From Helicoverpa zea (taxonomy: Eukaryota; Arthropoda; Insecta; Lepidoptera; Noctuidae), in NCBI RefSeq assembly GCF_022581195.2, contig NC_061470.1, forward strand, positions 744,001 to 808,000: 64,000 bases of DNA. Reading direction: 5' to 3'. Below are positions 30,650 through 43,097 of this stretch, one piece after another. The first letter of the stretch is position 1. Each line of letters begins with the position of its first letter. Under the pieces are notes generated by a model. That model was not told the DNA's origin and did no database searches. It was given only the letters and a program-made list of their open reading frames with translations. The translations under genes were made by a program, and so were the position numbers.

Positions 30650-30967
30650 TCAGGCAAGTACCAATGCAACTTTTCTAAGTTTATTTGTACTTTCTAAGTT
30701 TATCTTAGACACCAATGACTGTGTTTCGGATGGCACGTTAAACTGTAGGTCCCGGCTGTCATTGAACATCCTTGGCAGTCGTTACGGGTAGTCAGAAGCT
30801 AGTAAATCTGACACCAGTCTAACCAAGGGGTATTGGGTTGCCCGGGTAACTGGGTTGAGGAGGTCAGATAGGCAGTCGCTCCTTGTAAAGCCCTGGTCCT
30901 CAGCTACATCCGGTTAGACTGGAAGCTGACCTTAACATAATTGGGAAGAAAGGTTCGGAGGACGATG
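30650..30967 (+). mobile_element. SINE family A copy with 14-bp target-site duplication
   Basis: A 318-base insertion flanked by AATTTAGTATGAGG at 30636-30649 and 30968-30981. It starts TCAGGCAAGTACCAATGC, just after the B box position of the full-length copy, so the tRNA head is missing. It ends GGTTCGGAGGACGATG. Confidence 0.9.
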
Positions 30968-31092
30968 AATTTAGTATGAGGAGGAATGGTAAGTGCGTTC
31001 ATTACAACGACCGGGTAATTTCGTGTACGGCCAGAATCAAACAGACCAAAAATTTTCATTGGATTCACTGTTACATTAAAAATAAAATATAT

Positions 31093-31257
31093 AATTAAAT
31101 TGTAATAGACAGCTGTGTTGCTGGGAAGTCTGTTCTTCACCACTTCTTCTTCCCAGCCATAACACTAGGAAGTGGTGAAAGGGGACGTTTTAGGGGTGCT
31201 GTACTTTTGTAAATTTGACGTGAAATAGTGCTAAAAACTAGCCCAGTTTCCATAAAA
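31093..31257 (+). mobile_element. Solo 3' UTR of the LINE at 731-2485
   Basis: It aligns almost base for base with 2291-2463, including the GCTGGGAAG/CTTCCCAGC stem-loop and AGGAAGTGGTGAAAGGGG. It carries no reverse-transcriptase sequence, so it is a heavily 5'-truncated insertion. The terminal hexamer repeat is absent. Confidence 0.85.
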
Positions 31258-33780
31258 GTTATCGGCCGACAGATACAAGGATAGCATATTGTGTGCAAAA
31301 TGTCCGAAATTGCAATCTTAGGCCGCGAACATATGCTAGGTAGCTGTGGACTCGTGCCGACACGTATCTAAGGACGTAGGTATACATTTTTTATTTGCGA
31401 ACACATGTGCTAAAACAATTTCAGTGTAATCTTGCCATAACAATATTAAACAACTCTCTTGATTAATTAAATCATAACGTTTTTTGCACCGGATGCGCAG
31501 ACGCATATTAGTCAGACACTCGATAACCGTCACTCGAACACGTGCGCACAAAGAGTTATTGATGCAAGTGTTGATCTTATCTTGTCGAATGTCAATAAAC
31601 AAACTACAACTGTGTTACATTATTACAGTTGAATTTACATTTTTTGCCGTGACATGTGATCGAAAGATCTGTATTTTAAGTTTCTTCAAAATATAAGGAT
31701 TTTTATCAAGGCCGAAGAATTTACGTTGAGATAGGGTAGTCTTAGTAGATGCATCGTTTAAGTATTGAAAAAAGTTGTAAGATATGAGTGCATGGAAAGA
31801 AGGGTACATCTGTGTAATCGCTTTTAACTGAAACTTTCTAGCAGTTTTATCAGGAGGATTAAATTGTACCATTACGTGCAAATTGTAGCTCACATTGTAC
31901 CGTTCTGCAGTAGGTACCACAACAAATGACCAATAAAATGTCTTGCGGTTACTTTAAAGATTAAAAAAGCTAAACGCTAAAATAGGCGATGCTGAAAACG
32001 ATAAGTGCCGTTTAGAAATAAAATGCAAAACATGTAATGATATTATAAAACTAAATAACTGCTTCTTTATTAAGGGCAGCTTATCGTGATGTCTAGATTT
32101 TCTAAGAATTGTAAAACATTGTATGTTACAGGTTTTAAAAACCTCGACCCTTCAATGTAGTATTAGGTACCTAGATGAAATTCCTACAGAAATATCTACA
32201 GTATCCAAGTAAAAAAATACTCCTCATATACTCATCATCAGACCTCAGCCCTATCCCAATTTCTTAAGGGGTGGTGCAGCGTGTTTTTTTCTTTCGTTCT
32301 TTTAACCAAGAACTAGACCGCTTTCTCCCGTTACTACTGTGAAACATCTAGTTTTCTACAAATTTAAATAAGTAGGCGGATCTGCAATGTACCTATTTGC
32401 ATATTGTATTATCCCAGGACTGGGCTATGTAGATAAAATGTCGGTAAGTTATAGCCTGTATACCTACGTTTCGCTACAGAAATTACTGATGAATATTTTA
32501 TACACATGATGAGAACTCTGGCTTTTGGGTACATGAGGTATTTTGTAAATTAAAATTGTACCTACGTACGTACTTTTGACGATAAATTTTAGTTTTGAAA
32601 GTTAGTATTAAAACACATTACTCGACTGCACCAGAAGGGCTTAACCCTCCTTCAGAATAGAGATGTACCTATTTTAGAAAGAGACATTAAATTCGTCTTA
32701 GTTTCTCTTTCTCGTCTAACAGTCCTCTGCGACTATTCAACTTTTTTACGTAATTATTTTTTTTTTCAAAATATGTCAAGTTTTCTCATTATGTCAGAGT
32801 ATAGGTAGACTATACGGTACCTTATATGGCATATATCATATATGATAGGTACCTTATATGGTGCTTACATAAAACAATTAATATGCAGAATAGGTACATT
32901 ATCTCAACACACCACCATGTCGGAGCAGTTAGTCCTAATCTCAGCTATTTACCCGTGGGGTCAGGGTGAGGTACCGACATCTGATTACCATGTCCCACAT
33001 TATATACATTTCTCATTAAGTACCTACCTCCCAGAGTGTCGGATAACTACGTCTGTTGTCGACAGCCTGACAAGTGGTTCGGCATTTATTTTAAGTATTA
33101 TTTTCGTTCGATTAATTAATTTCGTGGTTTCGGTAAGGCTGAGTTAATTAATTTTAAATATATAGCTACTTTTGGAATACCATCACCTGTTAAATATCTG
33201 TACAGGGATTGGAGCATCAAGTTATTTTTAAGTCCTATAGAAAATTCTGCATACTATAAATAATCGACTTTATTAAAAGAAAAACATTTTTAGTTAAATT
33301 AAATCCCTCTTTCCGGTACAGCCGGGTAATAAGTAGAGTCGTAAAATATTGCATCGACTTACTTTTTCGTTTATTATAATACAGGGACTTAGGTATTGAA
33401 TAAATTAATACGCCCGTTTGAAATTGAATAAACATTAATTAAATCGATGCATCAACTCCCGCTCATAATATAAATATGTTCATGCGGCATATTGAATAAT
33501 TGAAGACACCTATTAGATTGCTGTAGCATTAATGATTCAGTACTTTGCTACTAATTGCGCTGATGTAATTACTAACGCATTAGAAGGATTGTCTACCACG
33601 ACTAGACGATGCCACGATTAATATTATTATATGAATATTAATTTGTACCTAAATAAAATTAAAGTTTGAAATGTACTTACGTGAAATTTTTGTAAACCTA
33701 AAATCAAGTTCAAATCATCAAAAGGCTATGGACAGTAAGATTGCGGCCTTCGAAAATCTGTATACCTGGTGTTGAAAGTC
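31258..33780. other. Gene-free AT-rich stretch
   Basis: No supported gene. Short open frames here overlap each other on both strands without splice or family support. A segment at about 32232-32300 (cctatcccaatttcttaagg) may be a remnant of another SINE tail. Confidence 0.45.
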
Positions 33781-33844
33781 TGATATCCTTTTTTGTACAC
33801 ACGAGACTTTTCATGATTGTCAAATTTAAAATTGTACTATATTT

Positions 33845-33935
33845 TAGGCTACATCGTCGTTCGTTTCAGCCGAAAAATGTCCATTGCTGGTCAAAGTCCT
33901 CAAGGGTCCCAAGTTTTACTTTTGGCTACACCTGT
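33845..33935 (+). mobile_element. Diverged LINE 3'-end remnant
   Basis: cgttcgtttcagccgaaaaa then tgtccattgctggtcaaag resembles the commonly seen lepidopteran LINE tail in which a 'cagtggacataggcct'-type block follows. The match is weak. Confidence 0.3.
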
Positions 33936-34383
33936 TGAAAACTAATCAGTAATGCAGACTGTAAGTAGCTGCTTTGAAATTCTGAACGTAGCCTCGTGGC
34001 TACAGGACACATAAGGTCAATATTGAAGCAAGAAAAGCGTATAAGTCTTACAGCATATTTTCATAATCTTAAATCTACCAACAGCATCTTTCTCGTATCA
34101 TGTACCTCACAGGACACGAGTGCTCACAATTTGCATGAACATGTGTAATCACGGGGCACCGCTCGCGTCAACATTAGCATACAAAGTGCTCGCAAATTAT
34201 ATAGCCCTGCTGTTATTAATATCGTGCTTTATCTGTGCATAAAGATTATCCTTGTAACATAAAATATAATGTTTGAAAATTAAGGATATTACAAAGCTCG
34301 AGGCTCTTAAGAATTCATTGACTTCGATAAAAATATTACCCGTTGGACTTGTCTTGCTTTTTACCATAAAGTAATTCATCATT

Positions 34384-34492
34384 CTCCGAGCCTTTTTCCC
34401 AAACTATGTTAGGGTCGACTTCCAGTCTAACCAGATGTAGCTGAGTACCAGTGCTTTACAAGGAGCGACTGCCCTATCTGACCCCCTTATAA
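34384..34492 (-). mobile_element. SINE family A fragment
   Basis: The minus strand carries the 3' half of family A (ctccgagcctttttcccaaa, then gcgactgccctatctgaccc on the plus strand). Confidence 0.75.
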
Positions 34493-34960
34493 CTGATAAA
34501 TTCTTATAATATAAAAATAATAAAATGTCAAATTCAGTAAAGTTTTGAACAAATCATTTTTTTCACCTGGTTACCTAACCGTTACCGTTGCATGTACAAT
34601 CCGCAATAGCTGAAAATTTCTTTAGCCAACATTTTTCAACCTGATTTACTCAAAATTTGAAGTCAAATAGTTTGTAAACGACCCTGCTCCATTTGACTCA
34701 TACTTCGAAAGGCACCCTGAATAGTATATACACACAGGTAAGTGTACACACAGCAGCAAGTCCATCTCCAATTTAATTAACACTGAAGGCAAGCCATCGG
34801 TTATTATTAGACTGCCAGGGTCTGAAGTCGGATATAGCTAGAGGTGCAACTTGCATATTATAGAGTTGTACTGATTCAGTTAGCCTAGATCCATTGGTTA
34901 AGTTAACCTACAACCTTGATTTTTTAAGAATTTTAATATAAATAGTCGTTTTTCCATGGT

Positions 34961-35152
34961 TTTCCTGGACCTGGGTCCTGTAGGAACTCCTACTCGTACT
35001 AGGATAAAATATAGCCTATGTTACTCGAGAAGAGTGTTGCAAACAGTGAATTTCTTAAATCAGTTCAGTAGTTTCAGAGCCTTTAGGAACTTAACTTTGT
35101 ACAAACAAACAAAAAAATACTGCCCTTTTAGTATTTTAATATATATAGATTT
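34961..35152 (-). mobile_element. Family D dispersed repeat
   Basis: Contains the core ctatgttactcgagaagagt, then tcagttcagtagtttcagag and a tail near atatatatagatttt. It has the same order as the copy at 61305. Confidence 0.55.
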
Positions 35153-35499
35153 TACATAGTTTTAGAAGATAGTACATGGTTTTGGGAGCGAATATTGTTA
35201 ATTTATTTTTTAAGGGGTAATGAAGTCACATGTCTACTGTGCTAATTTTAAATTACCCTCAAAAGGCATGAAAAGACGTAGGTGTATGTCCTTTAGCCAG
35301 AAATAGTAATATGATTTTCTCACAAGCAGTAAAGGTACCTACAGAAAATACCTGGAACTTAACATTTAAACGTATCTTCGTTCCTAGAACCTGTGACTAG
35401 GAGATATCTTTTTCAGCGAACCTGTGAATCCATTGAAGTTTCGATTTCGAGAAAAATTACAACTCAGTGGAAATACAGGTATGAATTCTTTGGCACTTA

Positions 35500-35791
35500 T
35501 CTAGTGTCGAAGAAGTCAAAAGGTTATTATTTCAATTATTATAACTTTAAAACGGTTCAGCCGATTTTGACAAACTGAGTCTAAGAACTACTGTTGGAAA
35601 ACAAGCTTTTATCTAAAATAACACTGCACCCAGACCGGCTCATCTATTTAAGAGCTGTGCGTCGCCACAGACGGACACACGAGAATCGAACTTACGGGAT
35701 TCAAAGAGACCAAAAAATAATGATCCAGTCTTATAAGTACTTGAAATTATTCCCCAGCAATACAGGTGAAACCAGGGGCATCAGCTAGTAT
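35500..35791 (+). mobile_element. Family D-like repeat fragment
   Basis: Interior block cggttcagccgattttgaca and terminus gtgaaaccaggggcatcagc then tagta, the usual end of this family. Confidence 0.4.
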
Positions 35792-36284
35792 ACCATATAA
35801 GTAGATATTTTGTTAGAACATCTGCCAGAACGCGAGCGTTTGTTATCTATTAAGGTTACAGAGGCTTGAAACTCAGCTGCGAGATTGTTTATGAATTATA
35901 TAGTGTAATAGGAAACAAGCTTGTTTCGTAGTTATTACATTCTAGACATTTTCATGTGATTTTCACTCGGAATATTTATGCATACCCAGATTGCAAAATA
36001 TGATACAAGTTACGTACAGGCTATATAGTGTTCAACTGCATATTTTTTGCTTGGTTATAAAATTATTTTATTATCTGTAAGTCCATAACTTTGTTAAGGA
36101 CATTAGAAGGTATTATCAATCGTTCTTACTTTTCTCATTTGTGCAGGAAACGTATACCTATTACGTGCATTAACGGTAACAAAACTGAACAAAGCAAGTT
36201 CCTTTCTCGTCGCACCCGCCAACATTTTCGGTATTTGAATCTATGATCATAACATGAAAAAAATCCGTGAGAGCTCCACTGAAA
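35792..36284. other. Gene-free AT-rich stretch
   Basis: Nothing recognised. Confidence 0.4.
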
Positions 36285-36525
36285 TCAGGCAAGTACCAAT
36301 GCAACATTTCTAAGTTTGTCTTGTCTTTTGTGATATGTACTTTCTAAGTATGTCTTGGACACTAATCGTGGATAAAAAGGTGAAGAAAACATCTTGGAGA
36401 AACCTGGACTATTTAGTCTGAAATCACCAACCCGCATTGAGCAAGAGTGGTGATTAATGCTGAATCCATCTCCGTGTGAGAGGAGGCCTGTGCCCAGCAG
36501 TGGGACGATAAAAACAAAGGCTGTT
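36285..36525 (+). mobile_element. Chimeric SINE: family A body joined to a different LINE-derived tail (family B)
   Basis: The first 80 bases (TCAGGCAAGTACCAATGCAA to about 36364) match the start of the family A copy at 30650. From ggataaaaaggtgaagaaaa (about 36369) onward it matches the unit at 43098-43244, ending with a cagcagtgggacgataaaa block. Two SINE families therefore share a head/body and differ in tail. Confidence 0.75.
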
Positions 36526-36598
36526 ACAGCTTTTAATTAATTATGAAAAATAATTAAGCTGGTTGCTATGCAATTCGTAAATATTAAAGTACTCACCG

Positions 36599-36660
36599 TT
36601 TAGCACACGCTCAATGAGAACCGCAAACCGATATTACATCACTTGAGCTACTAAATATTT
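36599..36660 (-). other. Candidate 5' non-coding exon of CaMKK or another minus-strand gene
   Basis: On the minus strand a moderately GC-rich stretch ending gtgctaaacg is followed by a consensus donor gtgagt. All frames that would match CaMKK exon A contain a stop, so it could only be untranslated leader. Support is the donor alone. Confidence 0.2.
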
Positions 36661-39600
36661 AATGAAACTACCCACAATCCATGTTCTATAATGTTCAATG
36701 GTGCGTTGGTATTAGTGGGTACATGGAGGTAGAGTGCTGCGGTCGGGTTATGGATGGGTGGCCGTTTATCTTAAGTGTTAGTACAAAGTGATATAGAGAC
36801 GTTCGATACGGAATATCTTAGTGGGTACATTACCTGTCGTCTAGGTGGAGTTTGGCTGGATTATTTTATCAATAAGTAGGTAGGTATAATATTATCTTCA
36901 ATGCTTTTTTTAATAGTTATAACAACAGTTTGTCAAATTCATTAGTGACGTTGTCATGATATGAGGGTAGCGGGGCTGATTAGTATGCCCGGGAAAATAG
37001 ATGCTTAAAATACTTACAAAGTTTCTATATTTAAAATCGTAATTACCACTGCTAACTATTTAGTAATCTGCAACACTGCGGTTTTAATTAGACATTTAAA
37101 TTTCATTGCAAGTAGATGTAAATTACCATACTTCATTATAAACTTTCAACTTTCTAAATTATCTCACTACTATGACATCAAACTATCTTGCAGAGCTTAA
37201 CGAAAGCTCTCGAAGCTTCGGCACTGAAATGCAAAACCGTCAATTATGGAAGGTAAACAAAGCTAGACTAAATCTAGACTACAGGACGAAATCTAGCCTT
37301 ACAATATAGGTACACCTTAAGGAATGTTCTAGACTTATCACAAACAGATGGCGAATTGTTTGTGAAGGTTATAATGGCATTCATTTTGGATATACAATGA
37401 AATAGATATCTGGACCTGGGTTTCCGCGCACTCTTTCAAAGTTGTATAGTAGTTAATTATAATTATAACTATGTTTGCCATAGTAAGGCATTGCTAAATA
37501 AGTCAGTTTAAGAGCATACTGTATATTTTTCCCTCGCTCATTAGTTTATTTGGAAATAAATCAATATTAAGATGAATACTCTGTGTATCAGTCTGACTGA
37601 AAACGTTGAACCAAATCAAGATTTCCTTCAAAAAAATATTTTTGCCAACCATCGAATCAACCGTCGGCAGTCTAGTTTGCACTGTGCGGGTTCTTTAGCG
37701 GATCTTTAAGAAACATAAGATTTAAATACTGGCAAGCTACTAGCAGTTTATCTTAACCATCTCTTCCTGTTTCCACTCTACAAATTCCTGATATAATTTA
37801 TTTGCCACAAAATTGAAAAGTAAATGGTTTTCTCTGTAGAGAATGTAAAAGTTTGTCGTTTATGCAAAACTGGGTAATATCCGCTCTTTATTACCATGTT
37901 GTTACCCCCGAGGGACTCACTACTTCTGGTTTTTATGTATATTTTATAGTTAATGGCTTGGACGACAGTTTATCTAAGTACCTACTGATGTTTTGTTCGG
38001 TCAGTTTACTCATTTGTAGTATCTTGGTGTATTTATTAAAAAAGGGACGTTGTTGCAACTTCTTTGCAGCAGAAACATACAGGAAGTGATTATGTCAGTG
38101 GATTTTAGAGCTATATTTTGTTATTTTTTACCTCTAAAAAGACAACCGCATTGCAGCCATTATGAATTTTTAAGCGTCAGAAAGCAAACATGCAATCATC
38201 AAGAAAATACAAGTCCCGTATGATACAATTTTGAAAAAGAGACTACATAAGAACAAGCTTTTTATCCACTTGTTAAAAGTGGCAGTTTTGCCACTATTTT
38301 CCTTTTTTTTGTATTATTTTTTTTCATTTAACCGAACATAATACAGTAAAGTTGTTCGCAGAAGCAAGATGTAAAGCAATTGTCTATCAAGAATTCAAGA
38401 GTATTACCAAATTCCATTCCAGCATTGTAAATTGAAGAGTAAATTCATTTAGTACACCTCTACCATTGAATTATCGGAACGAAATGCTTTTAAACCAAAA
38501 TAGGTTTAAATATAATATTGTAAAAGTAGAATTATTAGAAGGTAATTTTAAGTTCGTTAATGTACTTCGTGCTTAAAATTTTTATGTTATAAATAAAAAA
38601 AATACAAAAGTAAATAAATTGATATATGTATATCTGTTACTTGATCTTTGGAAATAGCCAATGACATTTTGTGACTTAAAGTATTAATAGAAGTCGACAG
38701 TTCGATAAACAGAAGCCTCTCTTAGTTTTCAGAGTACCTATCTCCATGTGAAATCTCATCACAATTGATTCAGCGTTTAAGCTTGAAAGCGTAACAAACA
38801 AACACACTTCCACATTTATGACATTTGTAAAGATATTTCAACAAGGATAATATGTAAACTGTGATAACTTAAGCTGAGATTAAACATTTTATCTAACACA
38901 ACACGGGCCCGTCACTGTCCATAAACCCTTACTTTAGACCCCTTCGACCCCATTTTAATATTTACAGCCTCCCAGAGTTTTCAGTTTCGCATGTTTTTAC
39001 AGTAAATAGGAGCAGTTTATTACCAGTTTTAAACGCATAAAATTCTTATTACCCTGTTCACTGTAAAGTGTACTTGACTTGATTGAACATGCTTGTATCT
39101 TGGTAAAGCCTGTTTCTAAAGTTGTAATATTTTGAGAGTCATTTTGGGTAGTTAAAAATGTTAGTAAAGTTTGGCTTGTACGTGGTTAAAGGTATGAAGG
39201 CAATGCTTTTAGTTTATGAGTTCAGTTAGACCTGTTTTTAAAAGATTTGCAGTAGATTGGCTTTTGTTTCTATGTATAGTGGCATTTATGTATAAAATCG
39301 CCAAAAAATCTTTGAAGGAATAAGGACACACAAATTAATAAGATTGCTCAAAGTTCATTGAACTTGTAATTATTTAATGACTACCTACGTATTGATTATT
39401 GCATTAACTATTGCTATGTTCACAACTTCAAATTCTTCACTAAATTAGAATACAATTTCACCTTTCTGTATATATCGTAGCAGACTCTCTTGACAAATTC
39501 GGCAGCTTTACCAGTCAAAAAAGGACTCTTATGTAACCCTGCTTATAAAACAAGCTTAATATAACATTATCCACTTGTTAATCCCATGGACAGTAACACA

Positions 39601-40008
39601 TTAACCAACAACACATAAGTGGTGTATTGTGTAATCATCAGACAAATGACACTATTGCCTGGCAGATGACCACTGCTGTCTGGTGGATCATCTACTAAGC
39701 TTGTGACACATTAGTGTCTGGATGTTAATTGTGTGAGCTTTTATTGTTTTCTGTGAAGATTGAAAGGGTAAGTGGTTAATGATGCGGTTAATGAATATAA
39801 GACAGCAAAGATAATGTATATGTAATTGTATGCTGCAAAAGTCTTTTACAAAGAAGTATCGTCGGCCTAGCTATGTCTTAACTATACTATTAAATAAATT
39901 AAATAAATAATGTCTGGACACCTTTTACACACACAGTCGGTTAGCCCCATGGTAAGTTATTAATTGACTTGTGTTATGAGTGCTAACACAACTGATAAAC
40001 TACATATA
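36661..40008. other. Gene-free AT-rich stretch
   Basis: No supported gene. A weak relative of the LINE 3'-UTR stem-loop lies at 38045-38092 (cttctttgcagcagaaacat, then aggaagtga). Confidence 0.4.
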
Positions 40009-40052
40009 GCTACATATATCGGGTGTGTCGTTCATAATCACATTAAATCCTA
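40009..40052 (+). mobile_element. 3' fragment of the second tRNA-headed SINE (family C)
   Basis: tatatcgggtgtgtcgttca then taatcacattaaat matches the 3' end of the SINE at 40860-41040 in the opposite orientation. Confidence 0.65.
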
Positions 40053-40210
40053 TGGCATATACTTTATAATATTCTATGACGAATTGTAAAAAAAATAACC
40101 TAATCCATTCTGTGGTTTAACCACAGGAGTCATTTTTCGTTTTTATAATTTACAACATCATGTGTAAAGCAGAGATAAAGTTAGGAATATCGAATGTTTT
40201 GATCAGTTAA

Positions 40211-40668
40211 GGCGACGAATTGGTCAACAATAATTCCATAACCGGCACGCGCATCTAAGGCGCCAAAAGGGGTCGGAGCGTCTGAGCGGGGGCGAGGATA
40301 ACAATACGCGCGCTAGCTTATAACTAGAAGTCGTAAGCGACAAAATGGTTTTGTAATTTTATTATTTAGAAATGATAATTTAATAAAAATTCCTTCTACA
40401 ATTTTAAAGAGTATGTATATACTCAACTACTAAAAAATTTAAGAGGCTTAAATCGGTTCCGTTTGCCCATAATATGTGAATCTCTTTTTAAAAAGAGGTA
40501 TGTTTGATATATTTTTCTCTGTTATAAAAGTTACCTAATCATGTTTCTACGTCTAACAAAATAAGGTTTATATCATGAACTTTCAGGTAACCAAGTTGTA
40601 TTTTGATCCGTTTTGTATTTACTGAGAAAAATTGAGATCCTTGGCGCCAAAAATTCCAATTCGTCCTC
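40211..40668. mobile_element. Non-autonomous DNA transposon with TTAA duplication (piggyBac-type candidate)
   Basis: 458 bases bounded by TTAA at 40207-40210 and 40669-40672. The ends are inverted: GGCGACGAATTGG on the left and GAGGACGAATTGG on the right strand. TTAA target sites are diagnostic of piggyBac elements, but the termini do not begin with the classic CCC, so the class is inferred. It has no transposase ORF. Confidence 0.6.
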
Positions 40669-40859
40669 TTAACAGCTGTCAGTTTTCAAGGTAGAATCTC
40701 AGTTGTTTGTAATGACTGACTTTTATATGGTGTTCTAATTTTCGCACATTTTTATTCTATTTACTTTGTTTGAAAAATTCATTTTTTTTTATTTTTACGT
40801 ATTTTTCTTTTTTCTTTTTGTTAATCGACATATATTAACCAGTATATTAACGCATTTCA

Positions 40860-41040
40860 TTTAATGTGATTGTGAACGACACACCCGATATACACATATT
40901 TATAAATACATATTGTAACACCCAGACCACGGCCAACAAGCATGCTCACCACACAAATGTCGACCGAACCGGGAATCGAACCCGGGACCTTAGGTACGGC
41001 AGTCCGGCATGGTGACCATTGCGCCATCGAGGTCGCAGAC
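40860..41040 (-). mobile_element. tRNA-headed SINE, family C
   Basis: Minus strand: A box TGGCGCAATGG (41026-41016) and B box GGTTCGATTCC (40982-40972) in a tRNA-like head, then a short body with GTGGTGAGCATGCTTGTTGG and a tail ATATCGGGTGTGTCGTTCAC ending AATCACATTAAATG. A pol III-transcribed SINE, not a tRNA gene: the head does not fold to a complete tRNA with a 3' acceptor arm. Confidence 0.8.
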
Positions 41041-41613
41041 TCGGTGGGGTTTTCTATCAATCGAGCAGGATAAAGTTGAAAAATTGCTATTTTTAAAAAG
41101 AATGAAAAAAAAAGTATCTAAAAAGTCTGTAAGTACATACCTAACTACTGGAAATAATTATCAGTTTTCTAAACTGACAATTTATTTTCATCGTAGCCAA
41201 TTTCACCAATTTAAACTATACTGCAAAAAATCTGGCTAATAAATACCTACTTCACTTGGAGATCAACATATCAGGCTAAACAACCACAACTTAGTTACTT
41301 ACCTAATACTACCAAGTAGTAGTGACAAATTACCCATGCAATACTACTCTACTCCTTAGAATAACTTACCATCTCATACATGATATGATAAATGGATAAA
41401 CTCCATATTACTTCAACTTGCCAGTTAACTTGTCTACTTAAGGAAACATTACTGGTGATGACTGATAATGGTAGTTATGTCATTTCCTTTGTTAGTGGTT
41501 AAGAGGGTATAATCTTTGTCATTATTGTGATAGTTGACATTTGATTGTCCACCCAGATGAACAATGAGCCGACAAGTGCGGGTTTGCGTACACACGATGG
41601 GTTTCGTCACCAT

Positions 41614-41771
41614 CATCATCATCATCATCAGCCTATCGCAGTCCACTGCTGGACATAGGCCTCTCCAAGTGCACGCCACTGAGATCTATTTTCGGCTTCT
41701 CGCATCCAGCTCCTGCCAGCCGTCTTGCGCAAGTCATCACTCCACCTTGCCTGAGGACGTCCTACACTACG
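41614..41771 (-). mobile_element. RTE-like LINE 3' end, 5'-truncated, with (ATG)n tail and target duplication
   Basis: Minus strand reads the C-terminal LINE segment (GCGTGCACTTGGAGAGGCCT, then CAGCAGTGGACTGCGATAGG) followed by a TGATGA-type tail at 41611-41631. Flanks TTCGTCACCAT at 41603 and 41772 form an 11-bp duplication. It is the same family as 58151-58264, but longer at the 5' side and in the opposite orientation. Confidence 0.85.
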
Positions 41772-42307
41772 TTCGTCACCATAATAATAATAAATTCGTT
41801 TATTGATCCACAGTTACATTCACAAATCACTTCCTAATGTTATGAGGTAGATTAATACAAAGGTAAGCTGTAACTACTATACAAGAGTCATTTTTATCAG
41901 TTCTGTGGTCCCCAAACTAGGCGGCGCCAGTATCTTGGCGACCTAAACTACCACTCTTTATAAGTGGTAAATACAGGCGTAAGTAACTGTGTCCGTCTGT
42001 TTGCCACGCTTCTATGTAAATACTGATATATTTCAATAAAAGCTGCAAGAATAATAACGAAAGTGTGGTTTAGAGCCTTAAAAAGATGAAGGCTACTTTT
42101 TCTTCGGCTGTAGGAAAAGTTGTTTCGTTGGGACGCCGATAGAACACCAACGTAACATCCTTACAATTATGAATATTATTCTCTATTATCGGTTTTCATG
42201 AAATACCAATAATTCAATCATGAAATACTCATAATTCAACCGCAATCAAGATACCATAAAATACATAACAGAACATATATCATTGACACAAAACAATTTC
42301 GATACAA

Positions 42308-42436
42308 AACCGTAGGGTGCCAGCACATATACTCGGCTAAGGATTAACGTTCAATAAAAGCTTGATTGACAGTACAAATATTTCATTGAAGTTTTAAAGC
42401 TTCTGTCAGTAATTGGGACATTCACCCTACGGCTAC
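42308..42436. repeat. Possible small MITE with CCGTAGGGTG termini
   Basis: ACCGTAGGGTG on the left and its complement CACCCTACGGCT on the right enclose about 105 bases. The inverted match is only about 12 bp. Confidence 0.35.
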
Positions 42437-43085
42437 AAATTGTGCGTATTTTGAAAACATTGTGAATTATTGTTTGGATAATCGCGTGTGATATGCTTTA
42501 TGTTTCGCATAAATAATAATTAATTGAATTTATGATTGAACAAAGGTACAATGGTGATGGTATTCAAATATATCGATGATTATTCGATTCGTCTATGTAT
42601 ACTGATAGATTAATTCAATTACAATATACCTAAATGCATATTTGAGTTCTATGTTGGATGGCTATATAATCATGTATTTCTACATAATTGGATATTTAGA
42701 TGTCCTTTACGATCTCGAATTTCTTCGGGTTCTAAACCTGTGTAAAATAGTTATCAGGACAAAGCGAGTGAACATAAAATTATTAAAATAATAATTGCAT
42801 TATTTTATGTGTACCTGTGTATTGCGAATATCCGCGAATGTTGGCGTACCTTAGCGAATAATACTCTTTGATCCTTAATCATACATCTCCGAGTTATAAT
42901 GAGACCTCATTTCACGGTTTCTGGATACCATTTCATGATTTGTAAATAGCGCCAAAATATATATCGCTGGCTTATTATGTTAACATATTTTTAAGATACC
43001 TATTAGTATCAAAAGCACAACTGTTTAAGTTTCATAATTCCTGGGAAATACTATGATCTTCTGGCTAAAAAGGTATACTCCATGA
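42437..43085. other. Gene-free AT-rich stretch
   Basis: Nothing recognised. Confidence 0.4.
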
Positions 43086-43097
43086 TATATACTGGCT

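Noticed and set aside
39590..39745. Possible imperfect hairpin with repeated ACACATTA words
   Set aside because: The arms do not align over more than about 10 bases at a time, so no element boundary could be set.
40972..41036. Second tRNA-like sequence with GGTTCGATTCC
   Set aside because: It continues into a dispersed SINE body whose 3' end recurs at 40009, so it is not a functional tRNA gene.
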